Notes: generated by a model from the letters alone, not told the origin. 64,000 nucleotides of DNA from Terriglobus roseus DSM 18391 (GCF_000265425.1 NC_018014.1:992001-1056000), one strand, 5' to 3'; positions 24,688 through 34,058 are shown, counted from the first letter of the stretch. Made by a program: numbers and translations.

Positions 24688-25065
24688 ATGGATGCTGTGC
24701 GGATTGATAAATGGCTGTGGGCCTCGCGCTTCTTCAAGACACGCGCGCTGGCTGTGAAGGCGTGTGAGCTGGGGCGGGTGAAGCTGCGGGATCTGCCTGC
24801 GAAGCCCTCGCGCGATGTGAAGGTGGGCGATACGGTCACCCTCACGAACGACAGCGGTACGTATGTCGTCGACGTCCTGGCGCTGAGCGATGTCCGCGGT
24901 CCGGCGGCTGTTGCGCAGACGCTGTACCGAGAGACCGACGCCAGCATTGCCGCGCGTAAAAAGGAAGACGAACTGCGCAAGAGCAGCCCATGGGGGGACG
25001 TCGACACAGCGGGTCGGCCATCCAAGCGTGACCGACGCGATATCAACAAGCTACGTGGGCGGTAG
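24688..25065 (+). CDS. S4-domain RNA-binding protein (Hsp15-like)
   Basis: 125 residues. The N-terminal S4 motif is clear: RIDKWLWASRFFKTRALAVKACELGRV, followed by the strand region VKVGDTVTL. Hsp15 (HslR) of E. coli binds 50S subunits carrying stalled nascent chains and helps recycle them. The C-terminal tail is basic (RPSKRDRRDINKLRGR), as in Hsp15. A -10-like TATGAT lies eight bases before the ATG. Confidence 0.9.
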   Translation: MDAVRIDKWLWASRFFKTRALAVKACELGRVKLRDLPAKPSRDVKVGDTVTLTNDSGTYVVDVLALSDVRGPAAVAQTLYRETDASIAARKKEDELRKSSPWGDVDTAGRPSKRDRRDINKLRGR

Positions 25066-25153
25066 CGCGTTTCGGCGGTGAATGCGGGGCGGTGCATCCA
25101 ACCCACGCCTTCCACGCAGCGTCCACACTGGAGACGTACTGGAGGTTACACGG

Positions 25154-25345
25154 ATGAAGATTCAGCGCTTTGTATTTATTGCCACGCTTGTTGCGGGCGT
25201 AACGGCGGCTTACCTGATGCAGAAGCGTGGTGAGTCGCTGATGACCATCGTGAAGAAGACGATCAACAACCCGCTGGGTACGCTAGCGGATGAACTCAAG
25301 CTGGCACTGATGCCGGCGCAGAAGGCCCTGCCTACCTCGGTCTAA
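25154..25345 (+). CDS. Small membrane-anchored protein, 63 aa
   Basis: Starts at the ATG at 25154, well placed after GGAGG, giving MKIQRFVFIATLV. One membrane helix (residues ~5-22) is followed by an amphipathic, Lys-rich region. No known family. The strong ribosome site and a 50-base separation from the next promoter support it as a real small gene. Confidence 0.65.
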   Translation: MKIQRFVFIATLVAGVTAAYLMQKRGESLMTIVKKTINNPLGTLADELKLALMPAQKALPTSV

Positions 25346-25396
25346 GTCTTCGAGACGGGCTGCGAAGGTCGAGTCCTTGTCGCATATACTCGCGCC

Positions 25397-26725
25397 ATGA
25401 GACTCCCTTCGCTTGTCCTGCTGGCTACGCTGGCGCTGCCCGCGATGGCACAGATTCCCCCTGATACCTTGCGCCGCGAAGTGGATGCGCAGATGCCTGC
25501 GCTCGAGAAGACGTATCTTGCGCTACATGCTGCTCCCGAGTTGTCGCGGCAGGAAGAGAAGACGTCGGCGTTTGTAGCGGGCGAGTTGAAGCGCCTGGGC
25601 TATGACGTTACTGATCATGTTGGCAAGTATGCGGACGGGGCCAGTGCCTTCGGCGTCGTGGGCCTGTTGAAGAATGGGGCGGGCCCGACCGTCCTAATTC
25701 GTACCGATATGGATGCGCTCCCGGTGACCGAAGAGACGGGGTTGGTCTATGCCAGTAAGGTTCGAGGCAAGACGCCGCAGGGTGATGATGTGGGCGTGAT
25801 GCATGCCTGCGGGCACGACGTGCATATGTCCGCTTTTCTCGGAGTGGCCGCGGAACTAGCGCAGCATAAGAAGGACTGGCATGGCACGGTGATGATGGTG
25901 GGGCAGCCTGCGGAAGAAGTGATCCAGGGCGCGAAGGCGATGATGGACGACGGCCTGTACACACGCTTTCCACGGCCGAATTACGTCGTGGGCATGCACG
26001 ATTTCGGTAACATTCCTGCGGGCTCGGTTGGCATTAGTTCAGGGCCGATGATGGCGAGCGCGGACTCCGTGACGATTGTCTTTCATGGAGCGGGTGCGCA
26101 TGGTTCCCAGCCGCAGAACTCCAAGGACCCGATCTACATGGGCGCTGAGTTCATCAACCTTGTGCAGGGGGTTGTGAGCCGCCAGATCTCACCGCAGTCT
26201 CCCGGTGTGATCACGGTGGGCACGTTTCATGCGGGCACGAAGAACAACATCATTCCGCCGGAGGCCACGCTGGGCCTGACGATTCGCAGTTATGACGAGG
26301 CCACGCGGCAGAAGCTGCTGGATGGGATTCGGAATGCGGCGAATGGCGTGGCGGTGGCTTACGGTCTGCCCGCGGACAAGATGCCGACCATCACGCATCC
26401 GGAGGCGACTGAGCCGACGGTGAATGATGCGGCTTTAACGGAGCGCGTGCGGAAGGCCGCGGCGGCTGCGCTGGGTGCGGACAAGGTGCTAACCCAGGCT
26501 GCTGTCATGGGCAGCGAAGATGTGGGCTACCTGACGGATGGGTACAAGATTCCCATGACCTTCTTCCGCCTGGGTGCGGGCGAGCCGGTGTCGTTGGCCA
26601 GCGCGGCCAAGGCAGGGAAGACTCTGCCGGATATCCACTCGCCGCTGTTTGCGCCGGACTACAAGCCGGCCATTGAGACGGGTGTGGTGGCGATGACGGC
26701 AGTGGCAGTGTCCCTGCTGCAGTAA
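25397..26725 (+). CDS. M20-family amidohydrolase/peptidase, exported
   Basis: 442 residues with a signal peptide (LVLLATLALPAMAQ). The metal-site pattern of the M20D amidohydrolases is intact: HACGHDVHMSAFLG, GQPAEEVIQGAKAM, and the dimerisation domain GAHGSQPQNSKDPI. Relatives are hippurate hydrolases, IAA-amino-acid hydrolases and N-acetyl-diaminopimelate deacetylases. Export to the periplasm suggests scavenging of N-acylated amino acids or peptides. A TATACT box lies six bases before the ATG. It runs convergently to rplK and ends at a strong hairpin. Confidence 0.92.
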   Translation: MRLPSLVLLATLALPAMAQIPPDTLRREVDAQMPALEKTYLALHAAPELSRQEEKTSAFVAGELKRLGYDVTDHVGKYADGASAFGVVGLLKNGAGPTVLIRTDMDALPVTEETGLVYASKVRGKTPQGDDVGVMHACGHDVHMSAFLGVAAELAQHKKDWHGTVMMVGQPAEEVIQGAKAMMDDGLYTRFPRPNYVVGMHDFGNIPAGSVGISSGPMMASADSVTIVFHGAGAHGSQPQNSKDPIYMGAEFINLVQGVVSRQISPQSPGVITVGTFHAGTKNNIIPPEATLGLTIRSYDEATRQKLLDGIRNAANGVAVAYGLPADKMPTITHPEATEPTVNDAALTERVRKAAAAALGADKVLTQAAVMGSEDVGYLTDGYKIPMTFFRLGAGEPVSLASAAKAGKTLPDIHSPLFAPDYKPAIETGVVAMTAVAVSLLQ

Positions 26726-26741
26726 CGTCCGACAGAAAGTA

Positions 26742-26772
26742 GAAGGGCGCGGAGAAGATCTCCGCGCCCTTC
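26742..26772. terminator. Strong bidirectional terminator between M20 gene and rplK
   Basis: A perfect 14-bp GC-rich stem (GAAGGGCGCGGAGA) with a three-base loop AGA sits between the convergent stops. It ends both the M20 message and the leftward secE-nusG-rplK operon. Confidence 0.9.
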
Positions 26773-26792
26773 GTGTTTGGTTGAGCAGGTTC

Positions 26793-27227
26793 TTACGCGG
26801 TGACGTCGAGGCCCATGGAGCGGGCGGTGCCGCGAATGCTCTTCATAGCGGCTTCGACGGAAGCTGCGTTGAGGTCGGGCATCTTCTGCGTTGCGATCTC
26901 GCGGATCTGCGCTTCGGTCACGGAACCAACCTTGGTCTTGTTCGGTGTGCCCGAACCCTTGGCCACGCCGGCAGCCTTCAGCAGGAGCACGGGAGCGGGA
27001 GGCGTCTTGGTGACGAAGGTAAAGGTACGGTCTGCGAATACAGTGATCACAACCGGGATCGTCAGACCGGCCATTGCCGGATCCTTCGTGCGGTCGTTGA
27101 ACTGCTTGCAGAATTCCATGATGTTGACCTGCGCCTGACCGAGCGCGGGGCCGATGGGCGGTGCGGGTGTTGCCTTGGCGGCCATCACCTGCAGCTTGAC
27201 GTATCCAGTAATTTTCTTCGGTGCCAT
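26793..27227 (-). CDS. rplK: 50S ribosomal protein L11
   Basis: 144 residues, standard for L11: [14 protein letters not shown], the rRNA-binding [24 protein letters not shown] and C-terminal [12 protein letters not shown]. It binds the GTPase-associated region of 23S rRNA. It follows nusG by 119 bases. Unusually, rplA does not follow; the operon stops at a strong terminator and a convergent gene. Confidence 0.98.
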   Translation of the reverse strand: MAPKKITGYVKLQVMAAKATPAPPIGPALGQAQVNIMEFCKQFNDRTKDPAMAGLTIPVVITVFADRTFTFVTKTPPAPVLLLKAAGVAKGSGTPNKTKVGSVTEAQIREIATQKMPDLNAASVEAAMKSIRGTARSMGLDVTA

Positions 27228-27346
27228 GTATCTATCCCTCGTAGTGTTTTGGTCGCGGCAAGGGTAGAAGCCACCTGTTCACGACGGTATTGCTTTGTAT
27301 TGTTGAAGCCACGCTTTCTTTCGAAAGACCGGCCGGGTAGTTTCCG

Positions 27347-28000
27347 CTACTCGACGTGCTTCTCCACCTGTGAAAATTCGACTTCGGTCGGCGTCGGACG
27401 TCCGAAGATGCTGACCATTACCTTCAGGGTCTGCTTGTCTTCATTTACGTCGTCCACTGCACCGTTGAAGTTTGCGAACGGTCCCTCGGTGATGCGGACC
27501 TGCTCGCCCTTCTCAAACTTGACCTTGAGCTTCGGCTTGTCCTTCGTGACATCCGCACGGTTCAGCATGCTGTTCACTTCGGCTTCGCTCAGAGCGTTGG
27601 GGGTGTCACCCGTCTGCAAAAAGCCCGTGACGCGCGGCGTGTTCTTCACCAGGTGCCACAGGTCGTTGTCGAGGTCCATTTCGACGAAGACGTAGCCGGG
27701 CAGGAAGACACGGTCGATGGTGTACTTCTTGCCGTTACGGACTTCGGTCACCGGCTCAACCGGGATCTCGATGCGACCGATCTTGTGCTCGAGTCCGAAG
27801 GCGCGGATGCGGCTCTCGAGCGATTCCTTAACCTTGCGCTCAAAGCCGCTGTAGGCATGGATGATGTACCACTTCAGGTTGCTCTCGGGCGCGGGCTCGC
27901 CGGCAGCTTCTGCCACTTCGGCTTCGGCACCGTGCTCGGCTGCGATCTGCTCTTCTTCCACGGCCTTTGCGCCTTCCGGCAACATCACTTCTTCGGACAT
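27347..28000 (-). CDS. nusG: Transcription termination/antitermination protein NusG
   Basis: 217 residues: a ~42-residue acidic Ala/Glu-rich N-terminal extension absent from E. coli NusG, then the NGN domain (LKWYIIHAYSGFERKVKESL, ending at LWHLVKNTPRVTGFLQ) and a C-terminal KOW domain (GEQVRITEGPFANFNGAVDDV). NusG links RNA polymerase to Rho or the ribosome. A Shine-Dalgarno-like AAGAAGG precedes the start. It lies between secE and rplK as usual. Confidence 0.97.
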   Translation of the reverse strand: MSEEVMLPEGAKAVEEEQIAAEHGAEAEVAEAAGEPAPESNLKWYIIHAYSGFERKVKESLESRIRAFGLEHKIGRIEIPVEPVTEVRNGKKYTIDRVFLPGYVFVEMDLDNDLWHLVKNTPRVTGFLQTGDTPNALSEAEVNSMLNRADVTKDKPKLKVKFEKGEQVRITEGPFANFNGAVDDVNEDKQTLKVMVSIFGRPTPTEVEFSQVEKHVE

Positions 28001-28063
28001 CTTTACCTTCTTTGCCTGACGAATTCGTCCTGCTATGCCGCGGTGCGGCTAAAAACTTTCGCG

Positions 28064-28318
28064 TTAGCGCTGGGTGAGCTTGGTGATCAGCGCGTTCAGC
28101 GTGTGGTTGATGCCGAAATCCACAGCCCAGAAGTAGGCCGCGAAGGCGAAGACCGTGATGATGACCACGGCGGTCGTCGTGCGCGTCTCTGCCGTGGACG
28201 GCGTGGACACCTTGCGCATTTCGCTGCGTACATCGCCCAGGAAGCCGGTCAGCTTTTCCCACTGGCCCCGCGCGCGCTCTACACCGGTGTTCTCTGCTAC
28301 TGCGATTGCCTTCGCCAT
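28064..28318 (-). CDS. secE: Preprotein translocase subunit SecE
   Basis: 84 residues with the SecE signature: an amphipathic cytosolic helix with FLGDVRSEMRKVSTPS followed by one membrane helix (TAVVIITVFAFAAYFWAVDF). It stabilises SecY in the translocon. The short single-helix form is normal outside gammaproteobacteria. It lies 63 bases before nusG and 108 bases after tRNA-Trp. Confidence 0.96.
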   Translation of the reverse strand: MAKAIAVAENTGVERARGQWEKLTGFLGDVRSEMRKVSTPSTAETRTTTAVVIITVFAFAAYFWAVDFGINHTLNALITKLTQR

Positions 28319-28426
28319 ACCCTGCCTCGACTCTTCTTCGCTGCTGTGTGCTGCGGTAGTGCATTGTTACTGCCGAACACGCCGCGACATGCCTTCGGCA
28401 TATCGCTTCGTTGTGTTACTTGGAAC

Positions 28427-28502
28427 TGGCAGGGGCGCTCGGATTCGAACCGAGAAGTTCGGTTTTGGAGACCGACAGTTTAACCGTTGAGCTTACGCCC
28501 CT
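28427..28502 (-). tRNA. tRNA-Trp (CCA anticodon)
   Basis: On the minus strand AGGGGCG pairs with CGCCCCT; the anticodon stem CGGT/ACCG holds the loop CTCCAAA (anticodon CCA); the T-arm contains GGTTCGAATCC. The 3' CCA is encoded. It precedes secE, as in many bacteria. Confidence 0.97.
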
Positions 28503-28745
28503 GTACTTCCGGGGCTCGCACCCAGGAAAAGCCTCATGCACCACGAAACCGCAGGCCGGGCGAACAACTTATGATAGCCGATTTCGACCATCGGGGGAAG
28601 CCACGACGCATCCACAAACGATTCGCACCGTTTGGGATCGGGAAAGTGCTGGCGCACGCGCGGTCTCACGGCTCCGATTGGGGGCCGTAGGGGAACGCCT
28701 CCTTTCACCACTGCAAGGCGTCTGGATTTATGTTGCGTGGAATGG

Positions 28746-28762
28746 ATTGTGCGTGGCACAAT
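28746..28762. promoter_or_regulatory. Operator-like palindrome upstream of the 28801 gene
   Basis: ATTGTGC-GTG-GCACAAT: perfect 7-bp arms, 39 bases before the start codon. The rest of the 298-base gap (28503-28800) must also hold the leftward tRNA-Trp/secE promoter; I see no gene in it. Confidence 0.5.
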
Positions 28763-28800
28763 CGCGGCGTCTGCTCCCCGGCAGTAACGAGGAGCTCCCT

Positions 28801-29475
28801 ATGCGACTTTCTACGGCTTTGTGCGTTCTTGCCCTGGCTCTGCCGGGTGCGGCGCGGTGTGCTTTTGCGGAGTCGCCGCAGTATGTCTACTGCTTCAGCT
28901 ACGAGCATGAGCGGAAGGCGGCCATCCTGGTCTCACAGATTGTTCGCTTCGGCGCGCCGGAGACGCGTACCGACTTTTTCGAGCGCCTCGTCCGGTCGCA
29001 GTCTGCACTGGAGGTAAGCGAGTCGGGGTGCTCTGTCAGTATGTCGCTGGAAGACGCCACGGCCGATCGCGCCTCCTTTATTGCGTCTGGTGGTAATGCT
29101 CACGCGGAGGCTCTGCGTCAGCTCCCGGTGCGAGAGGTGATCATTGACGCGGATGGCCTGGAGCTGCGTGACCGACTGCAACTGGCGGATACGGAAGCTG
29201 CAGTTAAGGGCGAGCCTATGTACATTGCCTGCTTTGTGAATGCCGGGCCAGGCAAGTTCCCAGTGCTCCTTGCGGCTCCTTTCCTCTCGAGGCAGGAAGG
29301 GAGTGCTGTGGTCAAGGACGCCATGCGGAGTGTCCCTGCGTGGGAGAGTTACATCACGCCGCAATGTGAGGCGCATGCTGACAAGGAACGGGCTGCGGCC
29401 TTCCTGAAACAGGGCGTTGCCCTGGCCGCAAGCTACCGCGTACCAACTGCCGAGTTGAAGATCAACGGCCAGTAA
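28801..29475 (+). CDS. Secreted hypothetical protein, 224 aa
   Basis: Starts at the ATG after GAGGAG (28788 region). Signal peptide RLSTALCVLALALPGAARCAFAE, then a mixed alpha/beta domain with four Cys (YCFSY, SGCSVS, IACFVN, PQCEAH) that could form disulfides. No family recognised. It is followed by two small membrane proteins on the same strand (52-base gap), which may form an operon. Confidence 0.72.
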   Translation: MRLSTALCVLALALPGAARCAFAESPQYVYCFSYEHERKAAILVSQIVRFGAPETRTDFFERLVRSQSALEVSESGCSVSMSLEDATADRASFIASGGNAHAEALRQLPVREVIIDADGLELRDRLQLADTEAAVKGEPMYIACFVNAGPGKFPVLLAAPFLSRQEGSAVVKDAMRSVPAWESYITPQCEAHADKERAAAFLKQGVALAASYRVPTAELKINGQ

Positions 29476-29527
29476 ACTTTCACGATGTAACGGCTCTACG
29501 CACTTGTCTCAGAAAGAGCCACAGAAA

Positions 29528-29878
29528 ATGAAGTATCTCCCCGAAGTAGCCCAGGTAGTGATCGCTGCCTCAGTCATTTACGTCTGGACTGTGAACTATC
29601 GGAATGTGGTCAAAGAGTTTGAGGAATACGAATTGCCGGAGAGGGTACGAACTTTCGTTGGTGCAACGAAGATCTCGCTTTCGACCTTGCTGGTAGCCGG
29701 GATCTGGTACCCGCGGCTGGCACTCATCCCTGCGGCGTTGATGGCCTTACTGATGGTCTGCGCGATCCTTGCTCACCTGCGCGTGCATCACGCCTGGCAT
29801 CGGTCGATGCCGGCCTTTGTGCTGCTTCTGCTTTGCCTTTTCGTGGTGGCCCACTATGCGTGGGGAGTCGCACTGTGA
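29528..29878 (+). CDS. DoxX-like small membrane protein, 116 aa (first of a pair)
   Basis: Four predicted membrane helices and the DoxX-like layout: VVIAASVIYVWTVNY, FVGATKISLSTLLVAGIWYPRLALIPAALMALLM, a short polar HLRVHHAWHRS turn, and a last helix. Start chosen at the ATG at 29528; a TTG eight codons upstream is possible. Its stop overlaps the GTG start of the next, related gene (GTGA). Function unknown; DoxX-like proteins are linked to redox or quinone-related membrane processes in some species. Confidence 0.72.
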   Translation: MKYLPEVAQVVIAASVIYVWTVNYRNVVKEFEEYELPERVRTFVGATKISLSTLLVAGIWYPRLALIPAALMALLMVCAILAHLRVHHAWHRSMPAFVLLLLCLFVVAHYAWGVAL

Positions 29879-30231
29879 GCGTGCAGGCGCTCCTGATTGG
29901 TCTTTCGAGCGCCATCTTCCTTGTCTATGGTTTTCTCTGCTTTCACTCAGACTTTATGGTGAGTGACTTTCGAAGATTCGGCGTGCCAGAACTGCGCATA
30001 CTGACGGGTGTGCTTGAGCTGCTTGGAGGCGCGGGCCTGCTCGTGGGCTACAAGTGGCCGCGCGCCCTGCGGGTTTCTTCGGGAGGGCTGGCGCTGCTTA
30101 TGCTCATTGCGTTCTGTGTCCGCGTTAAAGTGCGGGACAGCATTCTGGAGTCGCTGCCTTCTCTTGGATTGATGCTCTTGAACGGGTACATCCTGAGGAA
30201 GTCGATCGACCTATCTACCGTCAACGCGTGA
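29875..30231 (+). CDS. DoxX-like small membrane protein, 118 aa (second of a pair)
   Basis: A four-helix membrane protein starting at GTG 29875, sharing four bases with the preceding stop. FGVPELRILTGVLELLGGAGLLVGYKWPRALRVSSGGLALLMLIAFCVRVKV is typical of the DoxX-like family. Topology matches the preceding gene although sequence identity is low, so the pair may form a heterodimer. Its last 11 bases overlap the convergent GH43 gene. Confidence 0.72.
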   Translation: MSVQALLIGLSSAIFLVYGFLCFHSDFMVSDFRRFGVPELRILTGVLELLGGAGLLVGYKWPRALRVSSGGLALLMLIAFCVRVKVRDSILESLPSLGLMLLNGYILRKSIDLSTVNA

Positions 30232-31282
30232 ACGGATCGACCACCTGGATGGATCCGTCTGCGTTGAAGTGCAGTTCCGTCATCTTCACGTTGCGCAGGT
30301 GATTCTTGTTGGAGAGTTGCGTGTCCGCGTAGAAGAGCCACCACTTGCCGTTCCACTCCGCGATGGAGTGATGCGTCGTCCAGCCCTGCACCGGCAGCAG
30401 GAAGTGTCCACGGTAGTGGAAGGGACCGACGGGCGATCTGGCCGTGGCATAGGCCAAGAAGTGCGTGTCGCCGGTGGAGTAGGTGAAGTAATACTGGCCG
30501 TCGCGCTTGAACATCCATGAGGCTTCGAAGAAGCGGCGATCGTGGTCGCCGCCCAGCAGCGGCTTGTTGTCGTCGCCCAGGATGACGACATCCTTCGCGG
30601 GTGCGGCGAAGTGTTTCATGTCCGGCGAGAGTCTGGCCCACTTCGCCATCAGTGCAGGCTTGTCGTCCTGCTTCAGGTCGGTCGTCGATCCGGCGACAAA
30701 CTGTCCGGTCGGCCAGTTCTCAAGCTGTCCGCCCCAGATGCCGCCGAAGTAGATGTAGCTCTGGCCATCCGCGTCCGTGAAGACTGCGGGATCGATGCTG
30801 TAACTGCCTTTGATCGGTTCGGGATCGGCCTTGAATGGCCCCATGGGATTGGTCGAGGTTGCGACGCCGATGCGGAAGTGGCCTTCCTTGTCGCGGGCGG
30901 GGAAGTAGAGGAAGTAGGTGCCGTTGCGGTAGGCCACATCAGGAGCCCACATCTGCTTCGATGCCCAGGGGACATTCTTTACTTCGAGCGCTACGGGTCC
31001 GACGGTGACCGGGCCGCCGACACGATCCAACCGCAGGACGCGGTAGTCGTGCATGGCGTACTGATTGCCCAGGTCGTCGTCCGGGGTCTCGGTCGGGACG
31101 TCGTGCGAAGGGTAGATGTAGAGCTTGCCACCGAAGACGTGTGCCGATGGATCGGCCGTGTAGATCTCGGAGATCAGCGGCTGCGACAGATAGTGTCTGC
31201 CGTTCGGAGCGGTCGGACCGTCGGCCTGAACCGCAGAGAAGGGTAGCGCGCCCAACAGCAAGCTTGAAAGAATCCAACGCAC
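30221..31282 (-). CDS. Glycoside hydrolase family 43, secreted
   Basis: 353 residues with signal peptide (RWILSSLLLGALPFSAVQA). The five-bladed beta-propeller of GH43 is evident; the three acids expected are Asp in YTADPSAHVF (base), Asp in YSIDPAVFTD (pKa modulator) and Glu in RRFFEASWMFKR (acid). Activities in the family are beta-xylosidase, arabinofuranosidase or arabinanase; substrate cannot be decided here. It sits alone between the DoxX-like pair and tuf, interrupting the normally compact tuf-secE region. Confidence 0.92.
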   Translation of the reverse strand: MRWILSSLLLGALPFSAVQADGPTAPNGRHYLSQPLISEIYTADPSAHVFGGKLYIYPSHDVPTETPDDDLGNQYAMHDYRVLRLDRVGGPVTVGPVALEVKNVPWASKQMWAPDVAYRNGTYFLYFPARDKEGHFRIGVATSTNPMGPFKADPEPIKGSYSIDPAVFTDADGQSYIYFGGIWGGQLENWPTGQFVAGSTTDLKQDDKPALMAKWARLSPDMKHFAAPAKDVVILGDDNKPLLGGDHDRRFFEASWMFKRDGQYYFTYSTGDTHFLAYATARSPVGPFHYRGHFLLPVQGWTTHHSIAEWNGKWWLFYADTQLSNKNHLRNVKMTELHFNADGSIQVVDPFTR

Positions 31283-31347
31283 GGAAGAACCTCCAGAATT
31301 GGCCCGGAGAGAATCCTAGCAAACGTTTTCCTAGGACGAGCAGCAGA

Positions 31348-31375
31348 AAGGGCCGCAGCTTTCGCTACGGCCCTT
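31348..31375. terminator. Hairpin downstream of tuf
   Basis: AAGGGCCG pairs with CGGCCCTT, with an inner AGC/GCT pair-set around TTTC. It lies ~75 bases after the tuf stop and ~65 before the GH43 start, and likely ends the tRNA-tuf transcript. Confidence 0.75.
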
Positions 31376-31426
31376 CTTGATGCTTCTTCGAGTTCATCGC
31401 CCTGTCCGGGCTGAAGCCTGGACCTG

Positions 31427-31449
31427 AGTAGTTCGAACTGACGTTCGAA

Positions 31450-31454
<5 letters not shown>
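31427..31454. repeat. Perfect 12-bp inverted repeat overlapping the tuf stop codon
   Basis: AGTAGTTCGAAC, four-base spacer TGAC, GTTCGAACTACT. The right arm includes the last Lys codon's final bases and the TAG stop of tuf. It lacks a T-tract, so it is more likely an mRNA 3'-end structure or a protein/RNase site than a terminator. Confidence 0.75.
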
Positions 31455-32637
<1,183 letters not shown>

Positions 32638-32765
32638 GATGTTTCTCCTGGTGTTTTGAGCCCGCTGCCAATGCAAGCTCGCGTTTCAAGGTCATGTTCG
32701 GGCTGCCGCACGGCGCGGCTCCAAGCCCAGGAAAACTTTTGTATGCGGGGAGTCGGTCCGCGGCC

Positions 32766-33074
32766 TCAGTAGTAGGCGTAGACCTTCAGATACTTCTGTC
32801 GCAGTGCAGGATCAACCTTTTCCAGAGTGGACAGGTAGTGCTCGCGGATCATGCCCTGATCGCCATCGCCCAACGACTTGTACGCCTCAGAGATCTGCGG
32901 ACCCAGCTTGCCAGCTGCGGCGACCTCCTCAAAGTTGCGGATGCGTAACTTGCTTCGCTCCAGCGACTTCAGGAATTCTGAGACTTTGCCATTGGAAAAG
33001 GAGTCGTCGATTGCCGACTTCACGGCACCGAAGCCGCTCTGGTTCTCTACCGCGATTGTGGCCTGCTCGTACAT
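32766..33074 (-). CDS. Small soluble helical protein between tRNA-Gly and tuf, 102 aa
   Basis: A fully helical, charged protein (EFLKSLERSKLRIRNFEEV; IREHYLSTLEKVDPALRQKYLKVYAYY). No signal or membrane part; no family recognised. It starts 34 bases after the tRNA-Gly gene and ends 129 bases before tuf, on the same strand, so it is very likely on the tRNA-tuf transcript. High expression would be expected from that position. Confidence 0.65.
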   Translation of the reverse strand: MYEQATIAVENQSGFGAVKSAIDDSFSNGKVSEFLKSLERSKLRIRNFEEVAAAGKLGPQISEAYKSLGDGDQGMIREHYLSTLEKVDPALRQKYLKVYAYY

Positions 33075-33107
33075 GCTTCGCTCTACGACCTCAAAACTAC
33101 CAATCTT

Positions 33108-33182
33108 TGGAGCGGGAGACCGGGATCGAACCGGCGACGAACAGCTTGGAAGGCTGTCACTCTACCACTGAGTTACTCCCGC
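33108..33182 (-). tRNA. tRNA-Gly (TCC anticodon)
   Basis: Acceptor GCGGGAG/CTCCCGC, anticodon loop CTTCCAA (TCC), T-loop GGTTCGATCCC, encoded CCA. Third of the tRNAs read toward tuf after the second Thr gene. Confidence 0.97.
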
Positions 33183-33233
33183 CCGCTTTGCGCTGGCTAC
33201 AGCCACGCCCTCCGTCAACCGAAGGTTGAAAAC

Positions 33234-33309
33234 TGGAGCTGATGGAGGGGCTTGAACCCTCGACCTCTCCCTTACCAAGGGAGTGCTCTGCCACTGAGCT
33301 ACATCAGCT
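33234..33309 (-). tRNA. tRNA-Thr (GGT anticodon)
   Basis: Acceptor AGCTGAT/ATCAGCT, anticodon loop TTGGTAA (GGT), T-arm GGGTTCAAGCCCC, encoded CCA. 51 bases upstream of tRNA-Gly. Confidence 0.97.
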
Positions 33310-33327
33310 TCTCTGCCAAGGATACCC

Positions 33328-33519
33328 TCAGCCTTGCTCGCGTTCCACTCGTTGACGGTGCATACGCCCGATCCACACGCGAAACGCGAAAAAACCTAAC
33401 ACAACCCACGCCAGCGACCGGTAGTTACCGGGCTCAATCGTGAAGTACACACCGACGGCGGCGATTGCAATCACCAGCAGTGCGACGATCATGCGCTGCT
33501 GCGATCCCGGACCATCCAT
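33328..33519 (-). CDS. Small membrane protein inside the tRNA cluster, ~63 aa
   Basis: Two hydrophobic segments (MIVALLVIAIAAVGVYFTI and SLAWVVLGFFAFRVWIG) with a basic C terminus (RMHRQRVEREQG), so probably two membrane helices with the tail inside. Start taken at ATG 33519; an earlier ATG gives 75 residues. It lies between tRNA-Tyr and tRNA-Thr(GGT) on the same strand. No family recognised. Confidence 0.6.
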   Translation of the reverse strand: MDGPGSQQRMIVALLVIAIAAVGVYFTIEPGNYRSLAWVVLGFFAFRVWIGRMHRQRVEREQG

Positions 33520-33585
33520 CGGCTTGCTACCTGCGCCTAACCTCAGGCGCCCCACTCAGAAGTTCCGAGTGCCCCACAAAACTTG

Positions 33586-33672
33586 TGGTGCACAGGGGAG
33601 GATTCGAACCTCCGTAACGCGTTGCGTGGCAGATTTACAGTCTGCTGCCATTAACCACTCGGCCACCTGTGC
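33586..33672 (-). tRNA. tRNA-Tyr (GTA anticodon)
   Basis: Class II tRNA of 87 bases. Acceptor GCACAGG/CCTGTGC, anticodon loop CTGTAAA (GTA), a long variable arm (GCGTTGCG region), T-arm GAGGTTCGAATCCTC and encoded CCA. A GTGCCCCA-type repeat fragment abuts its 3' end (33549-33578). Confidence 0.97.
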
Positions 33673-33702
33673 ACTTGTTGCCGCCCGTTGGGGATATCAG
33701 GA

Positions 33703-33778
33703 TGGAGCTGGCGAAGGGATTTGAACCCCCGACCCTCTGATTACAAATCAGATGCTCTACCGGCTGAGCTACGCCAGC
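33703..33778 (-). tRNA. tRNA-Thr (TGT anticodon)
   Basis: Acceptor GCTGGCG/CGCCAGC, anticodon loop TTTGTAA (TGT), T-arm GGGGTTCAAATCCC, encoded CCA. First gene of the leftward tRNA-tuf unit; its promoter must lie in 33779-34058, where I cannot place it with confidence and see no other gene. Confidence 0.97.
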
Positions 33779-34058
33779 CCGCCTTCTACCAGCCCAGACA
33801 GGCACCGGCCCAAAACAGACACCAGACAGCAAACAACGCTGCCAACGTTGCGCAGCGCTGTCTTTGACTTTAGCACAAAAGGGCCCGCGAAGCAGAGCCG
33901 GCCTGGATTGCCTGCAGGGCCGCGTCATTCCTCGGTCTACCGCTTTGACGGGGATAGTTTTCCACCTCGGCCAACGCCCGCTTGCCGGGCGACTTTGACG
34001 TGTTGCGCAGGGTAGTATGCCCGTACCGCATTTCAAGCAGTGCCCCAGGATCTCTACC

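Noticed and set aside
33108..33778. tRNA cluster as an attachment site for an integrated element
   Set aside because: No integrase, phage genes or duplicated tRNA 3' ends are visible; the tRNA order matches the ancient tufB locus instead.
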